Shown: positions 1 through 9,039 of the stretch, piece by piece | How positions within the stretch are numbered: the stretch's first letter is position 1 | How the letters are laid out: each line of letters starts with the position of its first letter | Assembly (NCBI RefSeq): GCF_022758235.1 | Contig: NZ_JALEBG010000001.1 | Span: 2,046,001-2,110,000 of the forward strand | Reading direction: 5' to 3' | From: Pontibacter liquoris | Lineage (GTDB): Bacteria; Bacteroidota; Bacteroidia; Cytophagales; Hymenobacteraceae | Length of the DNA stretch: 64,000 bases | Position numbers and translations under genes: made by a program | Notes under the pieces: model-generated | What the model saw: the letters and a program-made list of their open reading frames with translations, nothing else | Databases searched by the model: none | What the model was told of the DNA's origin: nothing

Positions 1-1
1 G

Positions 2-46
2 GCCAAGCTCACGAAGGCACAGCAAGATACCCTGGCCTTGCCTTAA
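2..46 (+). CDS. 3' end of a gene entering from the left (partial, uncertain)
   Basis: One plus-strand frame is open from the window edge to a TAA at 44-46 and would encode the C-terminal residues AKLTKAQQDTLALP. A hairpin 32 bases downstream, at 78-115, fits a terminator for this gene. Fourteen codons are too few to assign a family, and an open frame of this length could be chance. Confidence 0.3.
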   Translation, partial: AKLTKAQQDTLALP

Positions 47-77
47 CATGTGCGCCAGGCACAGGAAGAAAATCTTA

Positions 78-115
78 CCGCCGCTTCCGCTAACATTAGC
101 AGGAGCGGCGGCCTT
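78..115 (+). terminator. GC-rich hairpin, probable terminator
   Basis: The arms CCGCCGCTTCCGCT and AGCAGGAGCGGCGG pair with two mismatches around a short loop and are followed by CCTTATTT. It lies between the partial gene at the left edge and the MarR gene at 235. Confidence 0.5.
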
Positions 116-234
116 ATTTCCGGGTGTTTTGGTTTGTTAAAAAATATTGCCCTGAAGCCTTAAAATTGCTGGTGTTACAACGATGACATATCAGAAATTA
201 TGCTTAACATTGGATAAACTCACCTTAAGCTATT

Positions 235-735
235 ATGACGCTAGAAAAAGAAATCGGTTTCAATTCATTCCGGAATGAATGGCAAAAAGCAGGTCTCGCT
301 ATTCTGTATACATACGGGTTGCTGAATAACGGACATGAAAATTTCTTTAAACAACATGGTCTCACCTCGCAGCAATACAACGCCCTGCGCATCCTGCACG
401 ATCAGTATCCCACGCCGGTTTCGACCTCTTATTTACGCGAGAAAATGCTGGACAAAATGTCGGATGCCTCGCGCCTGGTAAGCCGCCTAAGTGCGAAAGG
501 GTTGGTTGATGTAAAGCAGAATGCCACAGACAAGCGCCTGGTCAATATCCTGATCTCGGAAGAAGGGCTGCGTAAATTTAACAGCATAGGGAAAGAGATC
601 AGCAAGATGGACGCCCTGATGCAAGCCTTAACAGAAGAAGAGGCCCGGCAGCTTACTAGCTTACTCGATAAAGCCCGCCAGTCTATTCAATCAAATGGCG
701 AACCTTCTACTTCTCTGGAGCAGGCGCAGTCCTAA
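235..735 (+). CDS. MarR family transcriptional regulator
   Basis: This 166-residue protein has the size and pattern of a MarR-type winged-helix repressor. An N-terminal dimerisation helix is followed by a helix-turn-helix around residues 45-85 (GLTSQQYNALRIL, then DKMSDASRLVSRLSAKGLV) and a wing with the family's typical DKR (ATDKRLVNILIS). MarR proteins are dimers that bind palindromic operators and often respond to phenolic compounds, oxidants or metabolites. The gene is monocistronic, between a hairpin at 78-115 and a terminator at 755-790, and it faces leuS. No obvious target gene lies beside it, so its regulon cannot be read from context. Family assignment is firm; ligand and targets are unknown. 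Confidence 0.9.
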   Translation: MTLEKEIGFNSFRNEWQKAGLAILYTYGLLNNGHENFFKQHGLTSQQYNALRILHDQYPTPVSTSYLREKMLDKMSDASRLVSRLSAKGLVDVKQNATDKRLVNILISEEGLRKFNSIGKEISKMDALMQALTEEEARQLTSLLDKARQSIQSNGEPSTSLEQAQS

Positions 736-754
736 TTCTACCCCGTACCCTATA

Positions 755-790
755 CAACAAGGCAGGAAATTGTAGTTTCCTGCCTTGTTG
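755..790 (+). terminator. Rho-independent terminator of the MarR gene
   Basis: Perfect 15-bp stem (CAACAAGGCAGGAAA at 755-769 with its complement at 776-790), six-base loop, followed by CTTTT. It starts 19 bases after the MarR stop codon. Confidence 0.8.
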
Positions 791-821
791 CTTTTAAGCC
801 CTTTTGCTTTGGTATATAAAG

Positions 822-859
822 CTGAAAGCCGCCCGATACTAGGTTCAGGCGGCTTTCAG
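822..859 (-). terminator. Terminator of leuS
   Basis: Perfect 12-bp stem, CTGAAAGCCGCC at 822-833 and its complement at 848-859, located 30 bases beyond the leuS stop on the minus strand. It may also serve as a second terminator for the MarR transcript. Confidence 0.65.
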
Positions 860-889
860 GTAAGAAGTTAGTTGGTAAATGGAACTACC

Positions 890-3658
890 TTATACTACTA
901 CATTGATAATTTTGTTGGGCACGATAATTATTTTCTTGGGTGATTTACCATCCAAGAACCTGGTTACCTGCTCATCGGTCAGCACCATTTTTTCCATTTC
1001 CTCACGAGGCGCATCTACAGCAAACGTTAATTTAGCCCGCACCTTGCCATTAACCGAAACCGGGTATTCAAACGTATTTTCCGTCAGGTATTCTTCTTTC
1101 CAGGCCGGGAATATAGCTTCGCTTATACTTTGAGCATGACCCAATTGCTGCCATACTTCCTCGGTAATATGCGGGGCATACGGCGACAGAATGATCGTTA
1201 ACGGCTCCAGGATGGCGCGCTTGTTTGTTTTAAGTTGCGTGAGCTCGTTCACGCAGATCATGAACGAAGAAACCGACGTATTAAAAGAGAATCGCTCGAT
1301 GTCTTCTTCCACCTTTTTGATGGTCTTGTGCAGCGACTTGAGTTCTGCCGCTGTCGGGGCTTCCTCCGAAACCGTAAAGTTTCCGTCGTTATCGTGGAAG
1401 AGGCGCCAGTACTTGCGCAGAAACTTGTGCACGCCGTCCATGCCGTTGGTATTCCAGGGCTTAAACTGCTCCAGCGGCCCCAAAAACATTTCATACATGC
1501 GTAGCGTGTCGGCGCCCATGCGCTCAACCAGGTCATCCGGGTTCACCACGTTATACTTCGACTTGGACATCTTCTCGATCTCCATGCCTACGTTATACTT
1601 GCCATCTTCCAGCACAAACTCCGCATCGGCATTTTCAGGGCGCCAGTTCTTAAAGGCATCAATGTCAAGCACATCATTCTCCACGATGTTCACGTCTACA
1701 TGCAGGGCGGTGGTATCATACTTGTCTTTCAGCCCAAAAGACACATACGTGTTGCTATCTTTTACGCGGAACACAAAGTTAGATCGCCCCTGGATCATGC
1801 CTTGGTTGATGAGCTTTTTGAAAGGCTCCTGCTCCGGCACAAGGCCCAGATCATACATAAACTTGTTCCAGAAACGGGAGTAAAGCAGGTGGCCGGTCGC
1901 GTGCTCCGATCCGCCAATGTACAGATCCACGTTACGCCAGTAGTTCACCGCTTCCGGGTCTGCAAACGCCGCATCATTTCTGGGGTCCATATACCGGTAC
2001 CAATACCAGCTGGAGCCTGCCCAACCCGGCATGGTGCTCAGTTCATACTCATATTGGTTGTCATACTTCCAATCCACGGCACGGCCCAGTGGCGGTTCGC
2101 CTGTTTCGGTGGGCAGGTATGCATCGATTTTAGGCAATTCCAGCGGCAACTCGCTCTCTTTGATCAAGTGCGGAATGCCGTCTTTGAAGTATACAGGCAC
2201 CGGCTCGCCCCAATAGCGCTGGCGGCTGAACACGGCATCGCGCATGCGGTAGTTCACCTTTCCACGCCCGACACCTAGCTCTTCTGCTCTAGCGATGCCC
2301 GCCTTAATGGCAGTTTTCACTTCCAGACCATTCAGGAAACCGGAATTAATGATAATTCCTTCTTTGGCAGCATGGGCTTCTTCGGCTAGATTGCCGCCTT
2401 CCACTACCTGTGGTATAGGCAGATTAAAATATTTGGCAAAAGCATAATCGCGCGTATCGTGGCCTGGCACCGCCATTACGGCTCCTGTGCCATATCCTGC
2501 CAATACGTAATCGGCAATCCAGATCTGTACTTTATCGCCCGAGATCGGGTTAATGGCATACGCGCCGGTAAACACGCCACTCACAGTTTTCACGTCCGTC
2601 ATGCGCTCGCGCTCCGAACGGTTTTTGGCAACAGTCACATACTCCTCCACCTGCTGGCGCTGTGCATCGGTAGTGATCTGCTTCACCAGCTCATGTTCCG
2701 GCGCCAGCACTACAAACGAAACCCCAAAAATGGTATCGATGCGGGTAGTGAATACCTCTATCTTCTGCTGAGAACCTTCCACGGCGAATTCCAGTTCGGC
2801 GCCCACCGATTTGCCGATCCAATTGCGTTGCATTTCTTTCACCGGCTCGGGCCAGTCGATGTCTTCTAGCCCCTGCAGCAGGCGCTCGGCATAAGCTGTG
2901 ATGCGCATCATCCACTGGCGCATGCGCTTGCGTTCCACCGGGTAGCCTCCTCGCTCCGAAAGGCCGTCTTTCACCTCATCATTTGCCAGCACGGTGCCAA
3001 GAGCCGGGCACCAGTTCACCACCGCCTCCGCTACATAGGTGAGCCTATACTTGAGCAGCAGCTCCGATTTTTGAAGCTCGCTTTTGGCCTGCCATTCCGC
3101 AGCCGAGAACGCAGGCGTATCGTCGTCGCAGGCAGCCTTTACATTGCGGTTGCCGTTTTGTTCAAACTCCTTTATAAGCGCAGCAACAGGTTCAGCCTTA
3201 TCGGAGGTATAGTTATAGTAGCAGTTGAACAGCTGCATAAAAATCCACTGCGTCCATTTGTAATAGCTTGGGTCGGAGGTGCGCACTTCGCGCTCCCAAT
3301 CGTAAGAGAAGCCGATGTTTTTCAGCTGCTCCACATAGCGCTGGATGTTCTGTTCGGTGGTGATAGCCGGGTGCTGCCCGGTCTGTATGGCATATTGCTC
3401 GGCAGGCAGTCCAAAGGCATCAAAGCCCATTGGGTGGAGCACGTTATATCCTTTGGTGCGCTTGTAGCGGCTCACAATGTCAGAGGCAATATAGCCCAGC
3501 GGATGCCCTACGTGCAGGCCGGCGCCGGACGGGTAGGGGAACATATCCAGGGCATAGTATTTGGGCTTGTTGTCGTTGGCGCGGGCTTTAAATGTCTGGT
3601 TCTCTTCCCAGTAACGCTGCCACTTTTTCTCTATCTGATTAAAATTATACTCTGACAT
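890..3658 (-). CDS. leuS: Leucyl-tRNA synthetase
   Basis: Cytosolic class I aminoacyl-tRNA synthetase that charges tRNA-Leu. The 922 residues carry the signature HVGH near residue 50 (in [16 protein letters not shown]), the KMSKS loop at 696-700 and the anticodon-binding and C-terminal domains ([10 protein letters not shown]). It is longer than the roughly 860-residue E. coli enzyme. Two inserted stretches are visible: an acidic one around residues 150-185 ([20 protein letters not shown]) within the catalytic core, and another shortly before KMSKS ([18 protein letters not shown]). Long forms of this kind are, as far as I recall, usual in Bacteroidota. The start ATG has no clear Shine-Dalgarno site. 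It is the only gene between the spacer at 3659-4581 and the terminator at 822-859. Confidence 0.97.
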   Translation of the reverse strand: MSEYNFNQIEKKWQRYWEENQTFKARANDNKPKYYALDMFPYPSGAGLHVGHPLGYIASDIVSRYKRTKGYNVLHPMGFDAFGLPAEQYAIQTGQHPAITTEQNIQRYVEQLKNIGFSYDWEREVRTSDPSYYKWTQWIFMQLFNCYYNYTSDKAEPVAALIKEFEQNGNRNVKAACDDDTPAFSAAEWQAKSELQKSELLLKYRLTYVAEAVVNWCPALGTVLANDEVKDGLSERGGYPVERKRMRQWMMRITAYAERLLQGLEDIDWPEPVKEMQRNWIGKSVGAELEFAVEGSQQKIEVFTTRIDTIFGVSFVVLAPEHELVKQITTDAQRQQVEEYVTVAKNRSERERMTDVKTVSGVFTGAYAINPISGDKVQIWIADYVLAGYGTGAVMAVPGHDTRDYAFAKYFNLPIPQVVEGGNLAEEAHAAKEGIIINSGFLNGLEVKTAIKAGIARAEELGVGRGKVNYRMRDAVFSRQRYWGEPVPVYFKDGIPHLIKESELPLELPKIDAYLPTETGEPPLGRAVDWKYDNQYEYELSTMPGWAGSSWYWYRYMDPRNDAAFADPEAVNYWRNVDLYIGGSEHATGHLLYSRFWNKFMYDLGLVPEQEPFKKLINQGMIQGRSNFVFRVKDSNTYVSFGLKDKYDTTALHVDVNIVENDVLDIDAFKNWRPENADAEFVLEDGKYNVGMEIEKMSKSKYNVVNPDDLVERMGADTLRMYEMFLGPLEQFKPWNTNGMDGVHKFLRKYWRLFHDNDGNFTVSEEAPTAAELKSLHKTIKKVEEDIERFSFNTSVSSFMICVNELTQLKTNKRAILEPLTIILSPYAPHITEEVWQQLGHAQSISEAIFPAWKEEYLTENTFEYPVSVNGKVRAKLTFAVDAPREEMEKMVLTDEQVTRFLDGKSPKKIIIVPNKIINVVV

Positions 3659-4581
3659 CGGTTATAGTTCTATTCGCTTGTTCGTAGTCAAGCTGCTAAT
3701 ATAACTAATGTAGGTCAAAATGTGGCGCAGCACCGTGTATAAATTGGTTTTGAGCGATAGCAAGAGGGTACCGGAAAGGTTTCTTGCCTGTGTGCATTGA
3801 AGGGTTTGGGGAGATTTACCCTAACCCTAACACGAGGGGAGGGCATAAGGCTGTTGGTTCAATGTGAAGTATAAGCGGTGTAGGACTGGAACCAATCACC
3901 CCTGGCCCCTCCTTGACTAAGGAGGGGAGTTTGCTATTACTTTAGCTTAGGTTTAAGTACTATAGTTTGGCTTCATTAGCTTGCCACCAAGATCCTTTCA
4001 GGATGACAAAAGGGAAAAGTTAAGGAGAGGAGGTTTATACTTATACTTGATCTAAAGTATAAGCAGCTTCTCAGGTCAAGCAAGTCATCCCCCTTCAAAG
4101 GGGGACTTGGTCTAAGTTGCATTGTAAAAGCTTTAATTCTTTCCCTTCCTATACTTAAGCCCAAGTATAAACCTAAGCTATTGAAACTGATCCCAGTCCT
4201 TGGGTTGAGCGCCTCGAGAGTTTCCGGTGACGAGCTTCAGCGAGGCAGCCCGAGGTACGAGGGCAGGAAACGAAAGGAGCGCGAAACGCAAGGACGAGCC
4301 CCTGCGGGCTTGGAGCGCTCCAAAGTAGGAAATCAAACAGGACAAGTATAAAACTGAGGAATTCAGCTTGCTACCAAGTATAACCTAACTATAAAACTGA
4401 GCAATACAGCAAGCTGCCAAGATAGTCTAAGTCTAAAATTGAGCAATACAGCCGCTGCCAAGTATAGCCGCAAGTATAAACCACCGCATCAAACTCACGC
4501 AAACAAGTATAACCGCTAGTATAAACTAAAGTGTCAATGATGGTAAATGTATAGCCGAATAGGTACCCTAAAAACTACTCC
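3659..4581. repeat. Repeat-rich intergenic spacer with clustered AAGTATAA copies
   Basis: No credible gene is visible in these 923 bases between carbonic anhydrase and leuS; leuS upstream signals must lie at the right of 3659. The spacer holds nine exact copies of AAGTATAA/TTATACTT (starts 3867, 4035, 4041, 4055, 4163, 4344, 4376, 4472, 4505) plus near copies. It also holds two small hairpins of related design, CCCCTCCTT/AAGGAGGGG at 3906-3927 and CCCCCTT/AAGGGGG at 4089-4104, and a GC-rich block at 4208-4320 with nested inverted segments (GAGCGC with GCGCTC, GTTTCC with GGAAAC). This is the densest repeat region of the window and resembles an accumulation of short interspersed repeats. Confidence 0.7.
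4208..4320. repeat. GC-rich block with nested inverted repeats
   Basis: GAGCGC at the left end and GCGCTC at the right end are inverted copies. Inside them GTTTCC (4220) pairs with GGAAAC (4266), and AGCCC/GGGCT form a small stem near 4297-4310. The block differs in composition from the AT-rich surroundings and has no open frame with coding character. It could be a REP-like element or a structured RNA segment; I cannot tell which. Confidence 0.4.
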
Positions 4582-5208
4582 TTACGGAACAATCCCCAAT
4601 TCCCGCCATTCTTCCAGCGGCAGCGGCAAATCTTTGATTCGGCCGGTTGTGATCTCCAGCACCCAGCCGTGCACCTGCGGAAAACTACCGCTTTGCATGG
4701 CCCGGTTTAAGGCAGAAGTTTTGCAGATATTGGCTACTTGCGCGATCACATTATATTCCGAAAGACGGTTAAGGCGTTCCTGCTCCGTTGGAATAGCGTC
4801 CAGTTCCTGCCGGTTTTTCAGGTATAATTCCCGTATGGGGTTTACCCAGTTGCCCACAGCTCCGGTGGCATTGCCTTTGTAGGCAGCCTCTACACCGCCG
4901 CAGCGGTGGTGGCCGCAAACCACAATGTGCTTTACCTGCAACACCTCTACGGCATACTCCAGCACGGCCAGCAGGTTCATATCGGTGAGCGAAACCTGGT
5001 TGGCAACGTTGCGGTGGATGAAAAGCTCGCCCGGACCTGTTTTGGTAAAGCCATTGAGCGGCATACGGCTATCAGAGCAGCCAATAAAAAGGAAAGGCGG
5101 TTTCTGTCCTTGTGATAGTTTATCGAAGTACGATTCGTCTTCCGCCAGCTTTTCCTTTACCCAAAGCAGGTTGTTAGAGATAAGATCCTGGTAGTCGTGG
5201 TAGTGCAT
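4582..5208 (-). CDS. can: Beta-class carbonic anhydrase
   Basis: Zinc enzyme that interconverts carbon dioxide and bicarbonate in the cytoplasm, supplying bicarbonate to carboxylases and buffering pH. From the start I prefer (ATG at 5208, MHYHDYQDLI, 208 residues), the beta-class ligands are all present: C44 and the Asp-Arg pair D46/R48 in GCSDSR, then H100 and C103 in CGHHRCGG. An upstream ATG at 5289 would add 27 residues unlike the family, so I rejected it. It is probably the last gene of a minus-strand operon with the racemase-like gene (98-base gap) and a GNAT gene. Function is secure. Confidence 0.95.
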   Translation of the reverse strand: MHYHDYQDLISNNLLWVKEKLAEDESYFDKLSQGQKPPFLFIGCSDSRMPLNGFTKTGPGELFIHRNVANQVSLTDMNLLAVLEYAVEVLQVKHIVVCGHHRCGGVEAAYKGNATGAVGNWVNPIRELYLKNRQELDAIPTEQERLNRLSEYNVIAQVANICKTSALNRAMQSGSFPQVHGWVLEITTGRIKDLPLPLEEWRELGIVP

Positions 5209-5306
5209 GTTTCTGATGTATGTGGCGCCTGAACGGCTCAGGAACCGGCTACAAATATAGCAAATATCAGCCGGAATGGTAATAAGCACCTTCCATGGAT
5301 GTCCAT

Positions 5307-6380
5307 TCAGGTAACGACTTCCTTGCTTATATAGCGGGAATTCAGAATACTAAGCGCGCCCATATAGCGCAGATTAAAGTGCAGTACATCGCCCACCTTG
5401 TAGTTGTTAGCGTTAGCGCCGAGCTCCACCACCAGCATATCCGAGCTGGCCCCGATCACGCTCAGGTTTTCATCGCAGGGCAACAGGAATTTCGGATTGA
5501 TATCGAGTAGGCCCACATCCAGTATCGCCCGATGAGAGGATTTGCCATAGAGACTGGCATCGATCTGAAAGCTTTCTCCGCTGGGGTTCTCGGCCAGCAC
5601 ACCGCTTGGCATCATCGGCTTTTCGGTGAGTTCGATGATCTCAGTTTCCAGTTCAAATACGTCATCATACATGCCTTCAAAGGTTTGTCCGGTAAACAGG
5701 TTCAGGCCGAAAAACAACGCTTCGCCAATCCGGAAATGGTTGATCCCTTTTGGTAACTGATGCGTGAACAGCAGGGGAAGCGTAACGGATGTGCCGCCGG
5801 ATACCCATGGAATTTTTTTATCAAATTTGGCCTCGATGATCTGCGCATAAAGGCTTAGCTGGATGAGCTTGTCCTGGGTTGGCATCACGCCATGCAGGCA
5901 GTTAAAATTAGCGCCAAGGCCAATGACGGCGATATTGGGCAATTGAAATACCTGCTCATAAAAGCCAACCAGTTCATCGCCCATCACCCCTTCGCGCAGA
6001 TCGCCCATTTCGATCATGATAATGATCTTGTGAAGCTTCTGCTGTCGCACGGCCTCTTCTGACATCAGGCGGATGCTGTCCAGTTCGGTTTGAAAACTTA
6101 CATCGGCATACCGTACAATATCGGGTATACTTTGCTTTGGCGCCGGCTTGATATAAACAGTTTGCACGTCAGGGGCCATGCGTTTGATGGCTTTCAGGTT
6201 GGTTACCCGCGAGTCATGGATCTCTTTTACACCAAGGGCCAGCAGCTCTTTTAAGAACAGTTCGTTGCCGCACAGGAGTTTGGAAACCACGCCCCAACTG
6301 ATATCATGCTTTTGAAAGGCATTGTCGATGAAGTGGTAATTGTGTTGTAGCTTTTGGTGGTACAGTTTCAAAACTGCCAT
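5307..6380 (-). CDS. PLP-dependent alanine/ornithine racemase-like enzyme
   Basis: 357-residue protein with an alanine-racemase N-terminal TIM barrel (fold type III PLP). The expected Schiff-base lysine is K34 in ISWGVVSKLLCGN, and the barrel continues with IKPAPKQSIPDIVRYAD, EMGDLREGV, GLGANFNC and a phosphate-binding-like GGTSVTLP, followed by a C-terminal beta domain. It resembles the alanine/ornithine racemase group (COG3457, relatives of Orr and YhfX) rather than the classical Alr. Substrate is not readable from sequence; amino-acid racemisation is the family expectation. It lies 3 bases downstream of a GNAT gene and upstream of carbonic anhydrase, suggesting co-transcription with the acetyltransferase. 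Confidence 0.8.
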   Translation of the reverse strand: MAVLKLYHQKLQHNYHFIDNAFQKHDISWGVVSKLLCGNELFLKELLALGVKEIHDSRVTNLKAIKRMAPDVQTVYIKPAPKQSIPDIVRYADVSFQTELDSIRLMSEEAVRQQKLHKIIIMIEMGDLREGVMGDELVGFYEQVFQLPNIAVIGLGANFNCLHGVMPTQDKLIQLSLYAQIIEAKFDKKIPWVSGGTSVTLPLLFTHQLPKGINHFRIGEALFFGLNLFTGQTFEGMYDDVFELETEIIELTEKPMMPSGVLAENPSGESFQIDASLYGKSSHRAILDVGLLDINPKFLLPCDENLSVIGASSDMLVVELGANANNYKVGDVLHFNLRYMGALSILNSRYISKEVVT

Positions 6381-6383
6381 ACG

Positions 6384-6836
6384 TTATCGGGTAAGTCTGT
6401 ATTCTAAATATTTGTTTGTAAAGCCAAGCTTTTCATACAGCTTGCGAGCCGGGTTTTGAGGTTCTACATGCAGGGCTATACTTCCGGAAGCTGTATCCAT
6501 GGCCAGCTGCACCAGTCCTTTTCCTACACCCCTGCCGCGCTGGCTGTTATGCACAGCAACATAAACAAGTATATTTTCAGGAATGTAGCCGCTCATGCCG
6601 GTATTGTTGAGTATTAATGCGCCAACTACCTTCTCCTTCTCACGGGCTACCAGCACCGCACCGCCTTTCCCTTCGGCGTCAGACAAGGCATACTCCAGGC
6701 ACTTGGCAATATCAGCACGCTGGTCTCCATACTCATCCAGGTGGTGAAACAGGAAATCAATTACTTCATCACGGTTAAGGTGCTGCTGATCGGTTGGCGT
6801 GTAGCTTTCGTAGCGTAGGGTGTTTGTGTCTGACAT
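6384..6836 (-). CDS. GNAT family N-acetyltransferase
   Basis: Compact 150-residue single-domain acetyltransferase. The acetyl-CoA pyrophosphate loop is visible as SQRGRGVGKGLVQLAM (Q/R-x-x-G-x-G/A pattern), followed by ALHVEPQNPARKLYEKLGFTN, the typical C-terminal strand-helix of GNATs such as RimI. The acceptor substrate is unknown. It begins an apparent operon GNAT - racemase-like enzyme - carbonic anhydrase, with only 3 bases to the racemase gene, so it may modify an amino-acid derivative handled by that enzyme; this is inference. Confidence 0.85.
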   Translation of the reverse strand: MSDTNTLRYESYTPTDQQHLNRDEVIDFLFHHLDEYGDQRADIAKCLEYALSDAEGKGGAVLVAREKEKVVGALILNNTGMSGYIPENILVYVAVHNSQRGRGVGKGLVQLAMDTASGSIALHVEPQNPARKLYEKLGFTNKYLEYRLTR

Positions 6837-7361
6837 TTTATTAAAGTTTTCAGGTGGTCTTTTAATAAACGAGGCAAGAAAAGAAAGAGGGCAGTATACT
6901 TAGAATTTGCAGAGGAACATGCCCGAATAGTAGGGATTAGCTTATTATTGGAAGTATAAAGAACAAACTTTAGCAACCTTTAAAATATACTAATTATACA
7001 TTTACACCCGTATTGATTCATCCTTAAAGATAGCTAAAAACATCTTATTTTAGCGCTTTTGATAAGTATTAAGGACATATAGTGTAATAACACGCAAAAA
7101 GCTCACTTGTTTAAGTTCTATATTCACGGAAAAGATGCATGATAAAGTACGTTCACCATCAGTTTCTTTTTAGTCCGGATTAGCGGTAAAATCATATCAA
7201 TAGAAAAATGGAGTGACGGACCTGTTGCGGATGAAAAGGGTGCGGTAAATTGCTGAAAACTTTAACTGTCTTGTATGATAAACCCGTGGAAAAACTAACT
7301 TCGCTCCCCAAGTGCCGTGTTGCTACCTTCTTGTTGAATCACTTAAACTGCTACTAACCCG
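6837..7361. other. Divergent intergenic region without a recognisable gene
   Basis: This 525-base spacer separates the minus-strand GNAT operon from the plus-strand CLC gene and must contain both promoters. It is AT-rich around 6960-7110 and has one AAGTATAA copy at 6952-6959. I looked for a fluoride (crcB) riboswitch before the CLC gene, because that protein has fluoride-type motifs, and did not find the conserved core. Confidence 0.5.
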
Positions 7362-8768
7362 ATGTCGCTGAAAAAAAGCCCCTATGAGCATTTCGCCATT
7401 CTCCGGCACCTTGTCCGTTGGACATTGCTCATACTGCCCGTAGCGGTGGCCATCGGAAGTATGGTCGCGCTTTTTCTGTGGCTGCTGCACAGCGCCATCC
7501 GTTTCCGCTTTACTCACCCCTGGTTGCTTTACTTGCTGCCACTGGCAGGTTTGCTGATCCATTTTATTTATCAGTGGGTGGGCAAGTCTTCTGAAAGAGG
7601 CAACAACCTGGTCATGGATGAGATCCATGAGCCAGGTGGCGGGGTACCAAAGCGGATGGCTCCCATCATCCTCATCACCACCGTTATTACCCATCTGTTA
7701 GGTGGCTCGGCGGGCCGAGAGGGAACGGCGGTGCAGATCGGGGGCAGCATGGCGGGCATGTTCGGGAAATGGTTTAAGCTTAATACCGTAGACATGCGTC
7801 TGGTGCTCACCGCCGGCATTGCCGCTGGTTTCGGAGCCGTATTCGGCACCCCTCTTACCGGAGCAATTTTTGCTATGGAAGTGCTCACCATTGGCCGCAT
7901 CCAGTATGATGCGCTGTTGCCGGCGCTTATTGCCAGCATTGTTGGCGATGTGACGGTAGCGGCCTGGGGTGTGCATCATACCGGTTACCATATCGATGTG
8001 CTGCCGCAGTCTACCTATTTTCTTTCTGCTTACCTGCCCCTGGATGTACTGTTGCTTGTGAAAGTCATCGTAGCTTCCATAGCCTTTGGCTTGGCCAGCT
8101 ACTTGTTTGCCACCCTGGTGCACGGGCTTAAAGCATTGCTGCTCAAAAATATAAAGTATAACTGGCTGATCCCGGTGCTGGGCGGCCTGACTCTTATAGT
8201 ACTAACTTTTATACTTGGTAAACCCGATTACCTGAGCCTGGGCGTGGATCCGGAATATGCAGGAGCCATTACCATACCCTCTGCTTTTCGGGAAGGGGGA
8301 GCAGATGCCTGGAGCTGGCTCTGGAAAACGATCTATACAACGATAACGCTGGCCAGCGGCTTTAAAGGGGGCGAAGTTACGCCGCTGTTTTACATTGGCG
8401 CCACTCTGGGCAATACCCTTTCCGGGCTGCTGCATGCGCCCGTTAGTTTGTTTGCTGCCCTGGGGTTTATTGCCGTTTTTGCCGGGGCGACCAATACGCC
8501 GCTGGCCTGCACCGTAATGGGAGTGGAGCTGTTTGGCGGCGAGCATGCGCTGTTATTTGCGGTAGCTTGTTTCACCGCGTATTTTTTCAGTGGCCATACG
8601 GGCATTTACAGCGCCCAGCGTATTGCAGTGCCCAAGATCTTTGATGCCACTTTTGCCGATGAAACCTCCTTAACCTGCGCACCTAAAACGCGCAGTTACC
8701 TGCACCGAAAGCTTGTTAAGTATAAACTTCCCTTCAAAAGCCGAAGGCCGGAGCAGGACCAGGAGTAA
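7362..8768 (+). CDS. CLC-family antiporter with fluoride-type (CLC-F) motifs
   Basis: 468-residue membrane protein with the CLC fold of many hydrophobic helices. The gating glutamate is E120 in GGSAGREGTAVQ, where chloride-type CLCs normally have GREGP. The helix-N region reads GFKGGEVTPLF (E338 and T340) in place of the chloride-type GGIFAP; Glu and Thr at these positions, with a Met before the D-helix loop (NNLVMDEIHEP, M85), are as I recall hallmarks of CLC-F fluoride/proton antiporters (E318, T320, M79 of the Enterococcus protein). I therefore predict export of fluoride coupled to proton entry across the inner membrane. The C-terminus is short and basic and lacks CBS domains. The gene is monocistronic; no fluoride riboswitch was found upstream. 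Confidence 0.87.
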   Translation: MSLKKSPYEHFAILRHLVRWTLLILPVAVAIGSMVALFLWLLHSAIRFRFTHPWLLYLLPLAGLLIHFIYQWVGKSSERGNNLVMDEIHEPGGGVPKRMAPIILITTVITHLLGGSAGREGTAVQIGGSMAGMFGKWFKLNTVDMRLVLTAGIAAGFGAVFGTPLTGAIFAMEVLTIGRIQYDALLPALIASIVGDVTVAAWGVHHTGYHIDVLPQSTYFLSAYLPLDVLLLVKVIVASIAFGLASYLFATLVHGLKALLLKNIKYNWLIPVLGGLTLIVLTFILGKPDYLSLGVDPEYAGAITIPSAFREGGADAWSWLWKTIYTTITLASGFKGGEVTPLFYIGATLGNTLSGLLHAPVSLFAALGFIAVFAGATNTPLACTVMGVELFGGEHALLFAVACFTAYFFSGHTGIYSAQRIAVPKIFDATFADETSLTCAPKTRSYLHRKLVKYKLPFKSRRPEQDQE

Positions 8769-8779
8769 AAGCGAGCAAT

Positions 8780-8818
8780 CCGCCAGCTTTGTTCCGGCGC
8801 CGGAAACGCAGCTGGCGG
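8780..8818 (+). terminator. Hairpin after the CLC gene
   Basis: Nine-bp arms CCGCCAGCT and AGCTGGCGG enclose a second perfect palindrome, TTCCGGCGCCGGAA at 8792-8805. It starts 11 bases after the CLC stop. There is no strong T-tract, so termination is likely but not certain. Confidence 0.5.
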
Positions 8819-9039
8819 CTGATGTATGGTGTATGATTTTCCTGCCTAATAACCCAGGTTTCTTCTATAGATAGCCAGTAGCATTCCCTTACGTTATGGC
8901 TATACTTATCCTACTGCACTGCTCACCGGCCAGCTGCTTCTAAAAGATTGAATTATAAACAGTTTAATCTTGTTTTTATCGTGCGTTATGCGTATAATTA
9001 GTTTAGGCTACTATCCCTTTCACTACATGCCATAAAACT

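Noticed and set aside
890..3658. Long open frames opposite leuS, gyrA, DUF349 and the FtsX permease genes
   Set aside because: They follow the codon pattern of the real gene on the other strand, lack domains and start at arbitrary places; they are shadows.
3860..4560. CRISPR array or tandem repeat in the octamer cluster
   Set aside because: The copies are only 8 bases, irregularly spaced and in both orientations, with no constant repeat-spacer unit.
5209..5289. Longer carbonic anhydrase start at 5289
   Set aside because: The added 27 residues have no similarity to beta-class enzymes; MHYHDYQDLI fits the family start.
7200..7361. Fluoride (crcB) riboswitch before the CLC-F gene
   Set aside because: I could not find the conserved pseudoknot core; no support.
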